Source: an uncultured Alteromonadaceae bacterium (GTDB lineage: Bacteria; Pseudomonadota; Gammaproteobacteria; Enterobacterales; Alteromonadaceae). From it: a stretch of 50,831 bases of DNA. Position 1 is the first letter of the stretch. The number at the start of each line of letters is the position of its first letter. Location: NCBI GenBank assembly GCA_938085045.1, contig CALKGI010000125.1, positions 1 to 50,831 of the forward strand. The letters run 5' to 3'. The notes beneath the pieces were generated by a model. The model searched no databases, was not told the DNA's origin, and worked only from the letters and a program-made list of their open reading frames with translations. Of this stretch, positions 18,918 through 28,159 are shown in pieces. The translations under genes and the position numbers were made by a program.

Positions 18918-21900
18918 ATGCAATCACTAAATCCTCTACAAATGCCAGTAAAGGGCATGAACCTAATTGAAGCCAGTGCGGGCACTGGTAAAACTTATAC
19001 GATTACAACGCTTTACCTACGTGTTTTGTTGGGATTGGCTGAACGTGATAAGCCGACTGACGGTTTGTCGGTCGACCAAATGTTGGTGGTGACTTTCACT
19101 GAAGCGGCAACTGAAGAAATTAGAGATCGGGTTAGAAGGCGTTTGAACGATGCCAAGCAGGCGATTTTTTTACGCGATGTAGAAGAGGGTAACAAAGATC
19201 CGATATTAACGGAGTTGATCACTTTATTACCCGATGTTGATTTGGCTTACAAAAGGCTCGATGCGGCAGTAAAAATGATGGATGAGGCTGCGATATTCAC
19301 CATTCACGGCTTTTGTCAGCGAATGCTTAAACATCACGCCTTTGAAAGCGGCAGTTTGTTCGATAACGAATTTATTCTTGATGAGCGCGAATACCTCCAA
19401 AAGAGCATTAAAGATTTTTGGCGTTGCACGGTTTATCCGATGTCGGGCACTTTATTGTCGTTGTTTTTACAGTGCTGGGCATCGCCCAAAGCGTTGTTGG
19501 CTGAGTTGCAATCTTTGTTGAATAAACACAGTGGCACGTTGATTCCCGAAATATCAGAACGAGCGCTAGTAGCAAAAATTGATGAATACGGGCTGTTATG
19601 CCAAAAGGTTAAAATAAGCTGGGTAGAACAATCGATACCGGCGCTGATTAATGATTCGATGCTACTTAAAAGCCGCAAACCGGCCAAGGCAGAATACCTT
19701 GATGCGTTCACGCTGTTTTGTACATCGGGCGATTTGGAATTCGCTAAGGGCAAAGATTCGTGGGAGATTTGGTCGGAAGAAACCATCGTCAAGGCCACTA
19801 AAAAAGGCAAAGAAGCACCCCAACATCCCATCTTTGTGACTTTCTCACGATTGGCTGAACTCAAAGGGCAAATTAAGGCGCAGGTTTATGCGTTTTACAA
19901 ACAAAAGGCATTTAATCAGGTTAAGCAAAATCTGGTGGTCGAAAAACAACTCAATCAAAAAATCAGCCCTGACGACTTATTAACTAACCTTGCTGCGGCA
20001 CTTGATAACCCAGACAAAGGTGAAGTGCTGGCAAAGAAAATTGCAGCGCAGTTTCCAGTGGCTATGATTGATGAGTTTCAAGATACCGACCCACTGCAAT
20101 ATGGTATTTTCAATGCGATTTACGCCCGTGAAAACAGCACCATGGTGATGATTGGCGACCCCAAACAGGCCATCTATGGTTTTCGTGGGGCAGATATTTT
20201 CACTTATATCAAAGCCAAGGGCGATGCGCCTGAAACTGGCCAATATACTTTGGGTACTAATTGGCGCTCATCCGACAATTTGGTGGCGGCAGTTAATGGT
20301 TTGTTTAATGCCAGCCCCGATGCGTTTGTTTATAACGAGGCGATTCCGTTTAATGCTGTTAATGCGGCGGGCAAAGCCGATAAAACCCCACTGATAATTG
20401 CTAATGATGAATCACCCGCTGCGCTGAATATTTGGCAGCTGGCTAACGACAATGATTTGCCCATTAGTAAAGGCCATGCCATTAGCGCCTTGGCGCTGCG
20501 AACCGCCAATGAAATTGCGACCTTAATGACTAAAGCGCAAAACAATCAAGCCCATATTGGCGAGAAACCATTAGCGGCGAGTGATATTTGTGTGTTGGTG
20601 CGCGACAGAAACGAAGCCGACAGTATGCGCCAAGCACTGACAAAAGCGGGTGTTAGCAGTGTTTATTTGAGCCGCCAAAGTGTGTTCGAAACGCCATTGG
20701 CATTTGAGTTTTATTTATTGTTGAAGGCCATCTACCAAGAGAAAAACGAACGGGCGATAAGGGCGGCATTAATCACCCCATTTTTTGATTATTCAATCAA
20801 TCAATTATGGTCGTTAACGCACAAAGAAGATGACTGGCAGCAAATATTGAATCAGTTTGCCGACCTGCATAAAGTGTGGCTGAGAAATGGCGTGATGGCA
20901 GTGCTGCAACATTTGCTCAGCGCTAACGATTTGGCCAGCAAATGGAAGACAAACCATGTAAATGCCCAGCGAATGTTGACCGATGTGCGCCATATGGGTG
21001 AGTTGTTACAACAAAAGTCGATGGAACTCGATGGTGTTCATCGGTTGCTTGGCTGGTTTCACGAGCAATTGGTTGCAGCCAGCGACGAGGGTAAAGTGCA
21101 GCAATTACGTCTTGAAGACGACAGTAACTTGGTGCAAATCGTGACTATGCACGCCTCGAAGGGTTTGGAATATAACATTGTGTTCTTGCCGTTTGTGTGT
21201 GGTTATCGCATGGCCAAATCGGGCATTTTTCATGATGAACGCGGTTTGGTGATTGATTTTGCCGACAGCGACGAGAATATCGTAAAGGCCGATACCGAAA
21301 GATTAGCCGAAGATTTACGGTTGCTTTATGTGGCGTTAACCCGAGGTGTTTATCGCTGTTATCTTGGGGTGTTTAATCTCAAGGTGGGCAATAGCAAGGC
21401 CAGTCACTTAAAGCAAACAGCGCTGGGTTATTTGTTGTTTAAGTCTTTGGAGTCAGTGAGTAATGAAGGTATTTATCAACGGTTGAGTCAGCTGAGTCAT
21501 GACCTTAATGTGGCCAGTGAAGGTTTGGTTTGTCGCAGTGAGTTTGTTGATTCTGAACTTGAGCCTATCGTTGCTGATTTGCAGGAAACGCAAGAGCAGA
21601 CGCTGAACTTTGAACCCTTTAAAGGGCAAATTGAGTACGACTGGAAGGTCACTAGTTACTCGGCCTTGGCTAACGGTGTGGCCTCGGTTCATGTTTTACC
21701 GGGCAGCACCGATGAAGGCGATGCAGTGGATTTACCTGTGTTGCCGACTCCCGAAATCGACAATCAAATGAGTCGTTTTACTTTTCCTAAGGGGGCAAAT
21801 CCGGGGAGTTGTTTACATGAGATATTTGAGAATATTGAATTCGACACATTTGATTTATCGCAAACCAAGCCGGTTGTTGATGCGCTGAATAAGTTTGGGA

Positions 21901-22553
21901 TAGATGATGAGTGGGGCGATATCACCGCGCAATGGATTGACAGTGTGTTAGCTACTGAACTCAACAAAAAGCGTTTGTCTTTGTCGAACATTCAAAACAA
22001 TGATCGTTTGGTTGAAATGGAGTTTTATTTGCCGATGGACAAAATCAAACCTTGGCAAATCAATCAGATACTATCCGAGCATTTGAATAGACAGGTAGAC
22101 GTGTTCGACTTTATTCCAGTAAAGGGCATTTTGAAAGGTTATATCGATTTGATATTCCAATGGCAGGGTAAATATTTTGTGCTCGATTACAAATCAAACC
22201 ACCTTGGTAATACCTTTGCAGATTATGGACAGGCACAAATGGAAGAGGCGATGAGTAGCCATCATTACCATTTACAATATTTGTTATACACCCTCGCGCT
22301 GCATCGCTTCTTAAAGCAACGCTTAGCTGATTACGATTATGAGCAGCATATAGGTGGTAATTACTATTTGTTTTTAAGAGGCATGGAGCAGGACAACGAA
22401 GACTTTGAAGGGGTTTATTTTTCGAGGCCAAAACAGGCGTTGATTGAAAAGCTTGACGCTATTTTTGCAGGACATATATTTGCAGGACAGGCAGAGTCGA
22501 GTAAACCGACTGAAATACTTGGCGGCGAACAACTTGGGTTATGGGGAGAGTGA
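18918..22553 (+). CDS. recB: Exonuclease V beta subunit RecB
   Basis: The 1211-residue protein contains the superfamily 1 helicase motifs: Walker A EASAGTGKTYTI (about residues 15-26), DEFQDTDPLQY (near 385), GDPKQAIYGFRGADIF (near 412) and TMHASKGLEY (near 745). The C-terminal nuclease domain shows GYIDLIF and VLDYKSN (about 1075-1095), the catalytic Asp/Asp/Lys set. It is the 3'-5' helicase and sole nuclease of RecBCD. The start at 18918 has GGAGG at the ideal distance; the longer frame into recC is not needed. Confidence 0.97.
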   Translation: MQSLNPLQMPVKGMNLIEASAGTGKTYTITTLYLRVLLGLAERDKPTDGLSVDQMLVVTFTEAATEEIRDRVRRRLNDAKQAIFLRDVEEGNKDPILTELITLLPDVDLAYKRLDAAVKMMDEAAIFTIHGFCQRMLKHHAFESGSLFDNEFILDEREYLQKSIKDFWRCTVYPMSGTLLSLFLQCWASPKALLAELQSLLNKHSGTLIPEISERALVAKIDEYGLLCQKVKISWVEQSIPALINDSMLLKSRKPAKAEYLDAFTLFCTSGDLEFAKGKDSWEIWSEETIVKATKKGKEAPQHPIFVTFSRLAELKGQIKAQVYAFYKQKAFNQVKQNLVVEKQLNQKISPDDLLTNLAAALDNPDKGEVLAKKIAAQFPVAMIDEFQDTDPLQYGIFNAIYARENSTMVMIGDPKQAIYGFRGADIFTYIKAKGDAPETGQYTLGTNWRSSDNLVAAVNGLFNASPDAFVYNEAIPFNAVNAAGKADKTPLIIANDESPAALNIWQLANDNDLPISKGHAISALALRTANEIATLMTKAQNNQAHIGEKPLAASDICVLVRDRNEADSMRQALTKAGVSSVYLSRQSVFETPLAFEFYLLLKAIYQEKNERAIRAALITPFFDYSINQLWSLTHKEDDWQQILNQFADLHKVWLRNGVMAVLQHLLSANDLASKWKTNHVNAQRMLTDVRHMGELLQQKSMELDGVHRLLGWFHEQLVAASDEGKVQQLRLEDDSNLVQIVTMHASKGLEYNIVFLPFVCGYRMAKSGIFHDERGLVIDFADSDENIVKADTERLAEDLRLLYVALTRGVYRCYLGVFNLKVGNSKASHLKQTALGYLLFKSLESVSNEGIYQRLSQLSHDLNVASEGLVCRSEFVDSELEPIVADLQETQEQTLNFEPFKGQIEYDWKVTSYSALANGVASVHVLPGSTDEGDAVDLPVLPTPEIDNQMSRFTFPKGANPGSCLHEIFENIEFDTFDLSQTKPVVDALNKFGIDDEWGDITAQWIDSVLATELNKKRLSLSNIQNNDRLVEMEFYLPMDKIKPWQINQILSEHLNRQVDVFDFIPVKGILKGYIDLIFQWQGKYFVLDYKSNHLGNTFADYGQAQMEEAMSSHHYHLQYLLYTLALHRFLKQRLADYDYEQHIGGNYYLFLRGMEQDNEDFEGVYFSRPKQALIEKLDAIFAGHIFAGQAESSKPTEILGGEQLGLWGE

Positions 22554-22555
22554 TT

Positions 22556-24436
22556 ATGTGGCTAGAAGAATTGCTTAAACAGAAAATCATCCGTCCTATT
22601 GATGCCGGATTTGCCCGTTTTATTGTGCCCGGCGCTGCATCGCCAAACGAGCAATCGCTGTTGTTGCTGGTGGTTTTGGTTAGTGTTGAACTGGGCAAGA
22701 AAAATGCCTGCTTAGATTTGAATCGAATTGATATTAATAACCCGCTAGATGTTGGTCAGGCCGTGGTGACATTGCCTGATTTAAACATTGCACTTAATCA
22801 ACTCGATAGCTATTCGTGTATTTCAGATGGGGGAAATAACGACGTTAATACCCCTTTAATACTGCACAGTAACCGATTGTATTTACAGCGTTATTGGTGT
22901 TATGAATCCCAACTAGCTTTGGCGCTTAGGCAAAAATCAGCGAGTGACAGTCAAATTGACTTTGCTCAGGTAAGCCAGTGGTTTGAAGTGTTGTTTGCAG
23001 ACCCTGTGCCCGCAGGAGAGGTCGATTGGCAGAAAATGGCGTGTGCCACCGCTTTGTTAAAACGCTTTTGCGTGATCACCGGTGGACCGGGCACAGGCAA
23101 AACGACCACAGTAACTAAATTGTTGGCGTTACAGGTGTTGTTGCAACGTGGTAGCAATTCAGATTCGAATTCTGATAAGAAGCAGATAATAAAGCTGGTC
23201 ACGCCGACCGGTAAAGCGGCTGCAAGACTTAGTGAGTCAATCAAGGGGGCTAAATCTCGTTTGCCAATCGACGCTGATATTATTGAGCTTATCCCCGATG
23301 AAGCCTCAACCATTCACCGCTTGCTCGGCGTTAAACCTCACAGCAGTGAATTTATTCACCACAAAGACAACCGGTTGCATTTAGATGTGCTGGTGGTTGA
23401 TGAAGTGTCGATGGTCGACTTACCCATGATGGCCAAATTAATGGCCGCATTGCCCGAGCATACCAAAGTCATCCTGCTGGGCGACAAGGATCAATTAGCC
23501 TCGGTGGAAGCTGGTAGTGTGCTTGGGGATATTTGCGCCGGATCGGGGCGTGATCTGTGTTATAGCAGCGCTTTGTTGGCAGACATTGAGTCGATGACCC
23601 AAATGGACATCAGTGGTCATTGCGATGTATCAAACGAGCCTTCGTTAAGTGACAGTATTTGTCTGCTTCAAAAAAGCCATCGGTTTGACGACAAAAGTGG
23701 TATTGGTCAACTGGCTAAAGCGGTTAATCGAAGTGACTGGTTTGGGGTTAAACACTTACGTCAGCAAAACGTGGCGAGTTTGAGTTTTTCAGATATTTCG
23801 CCTGTCGATTATAAACGCATGGTTGAAGATAGTGCGCATGCCTATCAACCTTATTTGACAATGGTTGAAGAAGAACAATTACCTGAGTTGATTATCGAAC
23901 AGTTCAATCGTTTTCAATTATTGTGCGCCGTGAGAAAAGGTGATTTTGGCGTTAGTGGCTTAAATGATGCGATAGAAAAAGAGCTGGTTCGAATTGGTTT
24001 AATTGATAATCGCCAGCTGTATTACGTTGGTAAGCCCATCATGATCAGCCAAAACGATTATGCACTGGAATTGTTTAACGGTGATATCGGTATTATTTTA
24101 AAAGACCAAGATTCTGACCAGTTAAAAGCGTGGTTTATTGCGCCTGATGGAAAACCCAAATCGTACTACCCCAATCGATTACCCAGCCACGACCCGGTGT
24201 ATGCTATGACTGTGCATAAAAGTCAGGGGTCGGAGTTTGAACAGGTGTCTATGGTGTTACCGCCACTCAATCAGGTGATTAATAACAAGGTGATCACTAA
24301 AGAGTTGATTTATACCGGCATTACCCGGGCAAAAACTCAGTTTAATTTGTTTAGCGAATCCAAAGTGCTAGAAATGTCAATTCGCCAAAGTACTCAGCGT
24401 GCTTCAGGTTTGGCGGGTTTGTTGTATGGAGGCTAG
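22556..24436 (+). CDS. recD: Exonuclease V alpha subunit RecD
   Basis: The 626-residue SF1B 5'-3' helicase has Walker A GGPGTGKTTTVTKLL near residue 180, VVDEVSMVDLPMM near residue 280, GDKDQLASVEAGSVLGD, and the motif near the C-terminus TVHKSQGSEF with YTGITRAK. It completes the RecBCD complex. The start at 22556 sits 2 bases beyond the recB stop with GGGGAG just upstream; an earlier in-frame start overlapping recB is less likely. Confidence 0.96.
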   Translation: MWLEELLKQKIIRPIDAGFARFIVPGAASPNEQSLLLLVVLVSVELGKKNACLDLNRIDINNPLDVGQAVVTLPDLNIALNQLDSYSCISDGGNNDVNTPLILHSNRLYLQRYWCYESQLALALRQKSASDSQIDFAQVSQWFEVLFADPVPAGEVDWQKMACATALLKRFCVITGGPGTGKTTTVTKLLALQVLLQRGSNSDSNSDKKQIIKLVTPTGKAAARLSESIKGAKSRLPIDADIIELIPDEASTIHRLLGVKPHSSEFIHHKDNRLHLDVLVVDEVSMVDLPMMAKLMAALPEHTKVILLGDKDQLASVEAGSVLGDICAGSGRDLCYSSALLADIESMTQMDISGHCDVSNEPSLSDSICLLQKSHRFDDKSGIGQLAKAVNRSDWFGVKHLRQQNVASLSFSDISPVDYKRMVEDSAHAYQPYLTMVEEEQLPELIIEQFNRFQLLCAVRKGDFGVSGLNDAIEKELVRIGLIDNRQLYYVGKPIMISQNDYALELFNGDIGIILKDQDSDQLKAWFIAPDGKPKSYYPNRLPSHDPVYAMTVHKSQGSEFEQVSMVLPPLNQVINNKVITKELIYTGITRAKTQFNLFSESKVLEMSIRQSTQRASGLAGLLYGG

Positions 24437-24469
24437 TGCCAAAGAAGGAAAGTAAAGGCTTAAAACGAA

Positions 24470-24495
24470 AAAAGGCCAGTCGGGGGTGACTGGCC
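24470..24495 (-). terminator. Intrinsic terminator reading leftwards
   Basis: Read on the minus strand, an 8-base stem GGCCAGTC / GACTGGCC with a C-rich loop is followed by TTTTTTCGTTTT. No T-run exists on the plus side, so it does not serve recD. The nearest minus-strand gene ends 220 bases upstream, which leaves room for a separate transcript. Confidence 0.75.
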
Positions 24496-24715
24496 AGGGA
24501 TCATAGACTTGGACTATGAATCTAAAGTTCTTTTCGAAACGTTACTTGAGTAAAAGTTCGTAAAAGAAAAAACAACTACTGCATATTATTTGACCACACT
24601 TGTTTGGTTGAGTTCAATGTTATTTTGAAAAAAGTTTAACTTTTCTTAATTCACTTTATATTTCAATATCTTAAAAAACATCTTTTTCACACAAAATTAA
24701 ATAATGAGTCAAAAA
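24496..24715 (-). ncRNA. Possible small RNA or long 3' UTR ending at the 24470 terminator
   Basis: This stretch has no gene. The minus strand contains a short hairpin (CATAG TCCAAGT CTATG) just before the strong terminator, a two-hairpin ending typical of small RNAs. TAATAT near 24588 could be a -10 element but I see no good -35. It may equally be the 3' UTR of the neighbouring 271-residue gene. Confidence 0.3.
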
Positions 24716-25531
24716 TCATGAAGCCGATAAAGAAAGTTTATGAGCAGTTGTCATAATTCGCAAGTTTTCAAAGTCTTCTGACTGGTCTTGAATCTGTTTT
24801 ACTGCCTGTTTGTACATGCCACGCAGATGTTTTTTAAGATGCGGTGTAACGGTTTTATTGTCAATATCTTTGAGCAGGCAAAACATCGCCAAAGCATAAA
24901 TTGATTCGTTTTCGGTCAATACGGCGGTACGGTTAGCACGGTGGTCGTGACAACTGGCGCAACCGCCTCTAAACGCATAAGCGGTATTGGCAAACATCAC
25001 GCCAAACCCCATGAAAATAGACAATACCTCAATGGCTGGCGCGCGGTGCTCTTCGCCTCCCGGTGGTAATTGGCTTGATAACCCCATCAGGTAACTCGAC
25101 AGCATTGCGGCATAATTGGCAACCATAACCTGAGGTTGATTTAGCTGAACTGGGTCGTAGCTTACAGTGAGCGGCTGCTGTTGATTTGCCAGCATATTGT
25201 GTCCTTCACCTGCACCAACATTTTCACCGCGCACTATCAATAGCGGTTGAGTAACTTGATATTGCTGCGGGGAATATTGCTGTGGGTCGACCAATTTGAA
25301 TGGCCATTTTGTTAACCCGCAATAACCACTGACTTTGTCAAACACGCTGGCTGAGAGCTCTTCGACACTTGTGGCTCGGTTAGGAAAAAACTCATTGGTG
25401 GGTAAAATTAGCTGACTTTTTTCGGCAAAAAACTGACCGTCGAATTGCTGTATTGCCCAGCCGAAGGCATCAAAAAGCCAACGGCTCGAAGTTTCGTCAA
25501 CTAGGGGTTTGGATTTAAAAAGACTTATCAT
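24716..25531 (-). CDS. Hypothetical protein (271 residues)
   Basis: A soluble-looking protein with no signal peptide. It has the pattern of a conserved protein: an N-terminal WLFDAFGWAIQQF helix, a middle RGENVGAGEGHNMLA stretch, and a C-terminal block FRGGCASCHDHRANRTAVLTE followed by helices. CASCH looks like a haem c motif but the protein is not exported and a single cysteine pair in this setting could equally bind a metal. I do not recognise the family. Convergent with recBCD. Confidence 0.75.
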   Translation of the reverse strand: MISLFKSKPLVDETSSRWLFDAFGWAIQQFDGQFFAEKSQLILPTNEFFPNRATSVEELSASVFDKVSGYCGLTKWPFKLVDPQQYSPQQYQVTQPLLIVRGENVGAGEGHNMLANQQQPLTVSYDPVQLNQPQVMVANYAAMLSSYLMGLSSQLPPGGEEHRAPAIEVLSIFMGFGVMFANTAYAFRGGCASCHDHRANRTAVLTENESIYALAMFCLLKDIDNKTVTPHLKKHLRGMYKQAVKQIQDQSEDFENLRIMTTAHKLSLSAS

Positions 25532-25711
25532 GGGGAAGTAGCAATTAAAAGTGAGTGTGGCCGTTACAGTAGCACCATTGTGGTGAGGGTAAAAGTCTGG
25601 GGTTGAAAAACGTTGTTTTTCGACTTTCTGAGGGTTGTCGGAAGGTCGTGATATTCTGGTAGTTTGGCGCCTTTTTCTTTAAAAGATTTATTCACCGCAG
25701 AGAACGCAGAG

Positions 25712-25773
25712 GGCACAGAGAAAAGAAAAACCAAAAAAGAATAAAAACGCTAGTTTTTGTTCTTCTCTGTGCC
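25712..25773. repeat. Inverted repeat with GGCACAGAGAA ends
   Basis: GGCACAGAGAA (left) and TTCTCTGTGCC (right) are perfectly complementary and flank a roughly 40-base AT-rich centre with further partial symmetry (AATAAAAAC...GTTTTTG-like). The left side continues into CACCGCAGAGAACGCAGAG, a motif I have seen as a dispersed intergenic repeat in several bacteria. Likely a small repetitive element; terminator function after the 86-residue gene is also possible. Confidence 0.5.
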
Positions 25774-25793
25774 ATTTACGGTTAAAGCAAAGG

Positions 25794-26054
25794 TTATTCT
25801 TGGTCGTCGCGGTTGTCACCTTCTCCTTCGCCCTGACCTTGTTGGTTTTCGTTTTGTTGTTTTTGCTGAACAACCAATTGAATGGTTTGTTCAACTTTTG
25901 GATCTGGGGTGAACATTTGTACCAGTACGCCTACGGCAATGGCCACTTTAGAGGCTTTTCTGGCTTGAATTGTTAGCATTTTCATTACAAAGATGAGCCC
26001 GCCGACCATAATCCACGGGATTAACGGCATTAAAATTTGTTCGAGGTTTTCCAT
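25794..26054 (-). CDS. Small membrane protein with acidic, Gln-rich tail
   Basis: The 86-residue protein has one or two hydrophobic segments in the first 50 residues (LMPLIPWIMVGGLIFVMKM and VAIAVGVLVQMF) separated by a basic loop (QARKASK), then a polar tail rich in Gln, Glu and Gly (QQKQQNENQQGQGEGEGD). GGAG 7 bases before the ATG supports expression. I do not recognise a family. Confidence 0.65.
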   Translation of the reverse strand: MENLEQILMPLIPWIMVGGLIFVMKMLTIQARKASKVAIAVGVLVQMFTPDPKVEQTIQLVVQQKQQNENQQGQGEGEGDNRDDQE

Positions 26055-26100
26055 TAGATTTCTCCAAATAATTCATATCATAAAAGTGTGATTTGATAAA

Positions 26101-26496
26101 TTATGAGTAAGAAATCAGGTCCTCTTCATTGACTGACGTATTGACACGAAAGCGTGTAAATTCGGGCTCTGTAGTGAATGACAACAACACCTGTTGCCTG
26201 TGGTAAAGCTGCCTAAGTACACTTTGTTGATAGGCCTGCATGGGGTCGGGCACATCAAGGGTTAAAAAATATCGAACAACCGTGTCTTTTACGGCTTGAT
26301 ATTTTTCACCTGTGCTGGCTTTTTGAATGAAGTATGAGGTTTGTTGATAGTTGACTGAGCAGGTTTGTTCAATGTTTACATCACTCAACAAAAGCGTTGA
26401 GTCTGGCACCGCCGCAAAGGCTGCGCTAGGCACTAATACGCTTACCATCAGCATATATAGTCGCAATATAAAACCTGTCATTGAATGTCCGTTCAT
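26101..26496 (-). CDS. Hypothetical secreted protein
   Basis: A 131-residue protein with a signal peptide (hydrophobic LRLYMLMVSVLVP, cleavage near AAFA) and a small mature domain with one cysteine. Its ATG overlaps the TGA of the upstream 66-residue gene (ATGA), a clear sign of translational coupling. No family recognised. An internal ATG six residues on would also keep the signal peptide. Confidence 0.65.
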   Translation of the reverse strand: MNGHSMTGFILRLYMLMVSVLVPSAAFAAVPDSTLLLSDVNIEQTCSVNYQQTSYFIQKASTGEKYQAVKDTVVRYFLTLDVPDPMQAYQQSVLRQLYHRQQVLLSFTTEPEFTRFRVNTSVNEEDLISYS

Positions 26497-26693
26497 ACAA
26501 CCCCCGTTAGCTGTAAATATATGGGCAAACTTTCTTCTTTCAAGGATCCCTTGTTTTTTTCATTCTCAGCCTGCGATTGATGCCACCTGATAACAGTATC
26601 TGGATTGACGACAATAGTGGTTGAAGCGGTGTGAATTCGTTGGTAGTGGGGTTTTAGCTGGCTAGAAAGGTCAAGGATAAGGGGTTTCGACAT
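26493..26693 (-). CDS. Small hypothetical protein coupled to a secreted protein gene
   Basis: A 66-residue cytosolic-looking protein (start MSKPLILDLSSQLKPHYQR) without recognisable motif. The 4-base overlap with the next gene and the gene-like amino-acid mix support it as real. The ribosome-binding site is weak (AGG adjacent to the ATG). Confidence 0.5.
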   Translation of the reverse strand: MSKPLILDLSSQLKPHYQRIHTASTTIVVNPDTVIRWHQSQAENEKNKGSLKEESLPIYLQLTGVV

Positions 26694-26730
26694 CCTGGTG
26701 CGCGTTAATTAAATTATATGGTGCTCTAGA

Positions 26731-27201
26731 CTACCGATTCAATTTAATCTCTTTAATCACCTTAAGATTTAGCATTTCAACCCGTTCAACCAACCCCTGA
26801 ATAATGTGATCTTTGATGATTTCTCTCACTCTGATTGGCAAAATTTGAAAGGTTTTTCGGGTGAATTTTAATGCGATAATATCCGTTTCGGCAACGACTG
26901 AAGCTGAGCGGGTGTTGTTGCCCATAAAGCCGGTTTCACCGACAAAGTTACCTGCGCTGACATGAGTCAGTTCTTCACCAGAATGAACCACAACCGCACT
27001 GCCTGAGAGCAACACAAAAAAACCATCGTCGATTTCGCCGAGCACAATGAATTCTTCGTCGACGGGGATATGGTAAAACAATGACACGCTCTCGGCGATA
27101 TGCTGCTTTTCACTGGTGGTAAGCAGGTTAAACAGCGGCACCCTATTGAGGATGGCTACGGCTTTCATCGGCAATAAATTCTTGAGTGGTTTGGCGCTCA
27201 T
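26731..27201 (-). CDS. Cyclic nucleotide-binding domain protein
   Basis: The 156-residue protein is essentially one cNMP-binding beta-barrel: VPLFNLLTTSEKQHIAE at the start, IPVDEEFIVLGEIDDGFFVLLSGSAVVV in the first strands, and the phosphate-binding region AGNFVGETGFMGNNTRSASVVA (about 95-115). The canonical GE(L/T)...R(S/T)A pattern is present as GETG and RSAS, so a cyclic nucleotide may bind. No DNA-binding or kinase domain follows. GGAAG 7 bases before the ATG fixes the start. Confidence 0.82.
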   Translation of the reverse strand: MSAKPLKNLLPMKAVAILNRVPLFNLLTTSEKQHIAESVSLFYHIPVDEEFIVLGEIDDGFFVLLSGSAVVVHSGEELTHVSAGNFVGETGFMGNNTRSASVVAETDIIALKFTRKTFQILPIRVREIIKDHIIQGLVERVEMLNLKVIKEIKLNR

Positions 27202-27320
27202 GTGGGGCTTCCATTTTAGCTATTTATTTTAGCTATTTATTTTTACAAAGGGTGATTATTAATTGTTAGTTCAAATGCGCAAAAATGCAATATTAAGGGG
27301 GGTGAAATGGCGGTAGATGT

Positions 27321-27343
27321 TAGGCGAGGCATGGCCCCGCCTA
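27321..27343 (-). terminator. Weak terminator-like hairpin after trpA
   Basis: On the minus strand AGGCGGGG pairs with CCTCGCCT (one G-U pair) about 10 bases after the trpA stop. No T-tract follows, so it may be a repeat or a Rho-dependent end. Confidence 0.35.
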
Positions 27344-27352
27344 GATAGGCAG

Positions 27353-28159
27353 TTAAACTGTAGCTGCTTTCATGGCACTGATAAATTCGCCCAGTTGAGC
27401 TAACATTGCAGCTTCATCATCAAGGTTATTTTCGATGATTTTAACCACCGCAGAACCACTAATAGCGCCTTTTGCACCCGATCCTAATGCCTGCTTAACT
27501 TGCGCGGGGTTAGAGATACCAAAACCTAACAATGTTGGCGGGGTATTGTATTTATCTAACAAAGCAATGAACTCGTCGGCAGGCATTTCGGCAACTGTGT
27601 CTGCGCCTGTTACGCCAGCACGACCGAGCAAATAGGTGTAACCTTGTGAGTAATTCGAAACCAGTTCTAACGTTGCCTCAGGACTGTTTGGCGCAGCGAT
27701 AAAAATAGGGTCGATACCGTGGGCTTTGGCCTTTTCTCTAAACGGTTTACTTTCTCTGATTGGCACATCGGCAATTAATACAGAGTCAACGCCCGATTGC
27801 TTAGCAGTGGCGTAAAACGCATCTACGCCTTTGGCCATAACAAGGTTTGAATACAACAATAAACCGATTGGAATGCTTGGGCTGTATTGTCTTACTGCCG
27901 CGATTAAATCAAAGCAGTTTTGCGTGGTTACGTTGGCCTCAAGCGCACGAATGTTGGCCGCTTGTATCACCGGACCATCAGCAATCGGATCTGAGAACGG
28001 AAAACCCAGCTCTAGCGCATCGGCACCGGCATCAATCAAGGTTTTGATGATGGCCAAAGAGGTGTCGAGATTAGGATCGCCCAGCGTCACAAATGGCACA
28101 AACGCACCTTCTTTTTTCTCGTTCAGCGTATTGAAGAGGTCTTGATATCGATTACTCAT
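27353..28159 (-). CDS. trpA: Tryptophan synthase alpha chain TrpA
   Basis: The 268-residue TIM-barrel enzyme cleaves indole-3-glycerol phosphate to indole, which passes to TrpB. Conserved blocks are [10 protein letters not shown] near residue 20, [19 protein letters not shown] near 50 (catalytic Glu and Asp), and GISNPAQV / [13 protein letters not shown] near the C-terminus. The start MSNRYQDLF at 28159 overlaps the trpB stop by 8 bases and has AGGAG upstream inside trpB; the longer frame is a shadow. It is the last gene of the trp operon. Confidence 0.97.
   Translation of the reverse strand: MSNRYQDLFNTLNEKKEGAFVPFVTLGDPNLDTSLAIIKTLIDAGADALELGFPFSDPIADGPVIQAANIRALEANVTTQNCFDLIAAVRQYSPSIPIGLLLYSNLVMAKGVDAFYATAKQSGVDSVLIADVPIRESKPFREKAKAHGIDPIFIAAPNSPEATLELVSNYSQGYTYLLGRAGVTGADTVAEMPADEFIALLDKYNTPPTLLGFGISNPAQVKQALGSGAKGAISGSAVVKIIENNLDDEAAMLAQLGEFISAMKAATV

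Noticed and set aside
24919..24970. CASCH motif in the 271-residue hypothetical protein as a haem c site
   Set aside because: The protein has no signal peptide, so covalent haem attachment in the periplasm is not expected; the motif may be chance or bind a metal.
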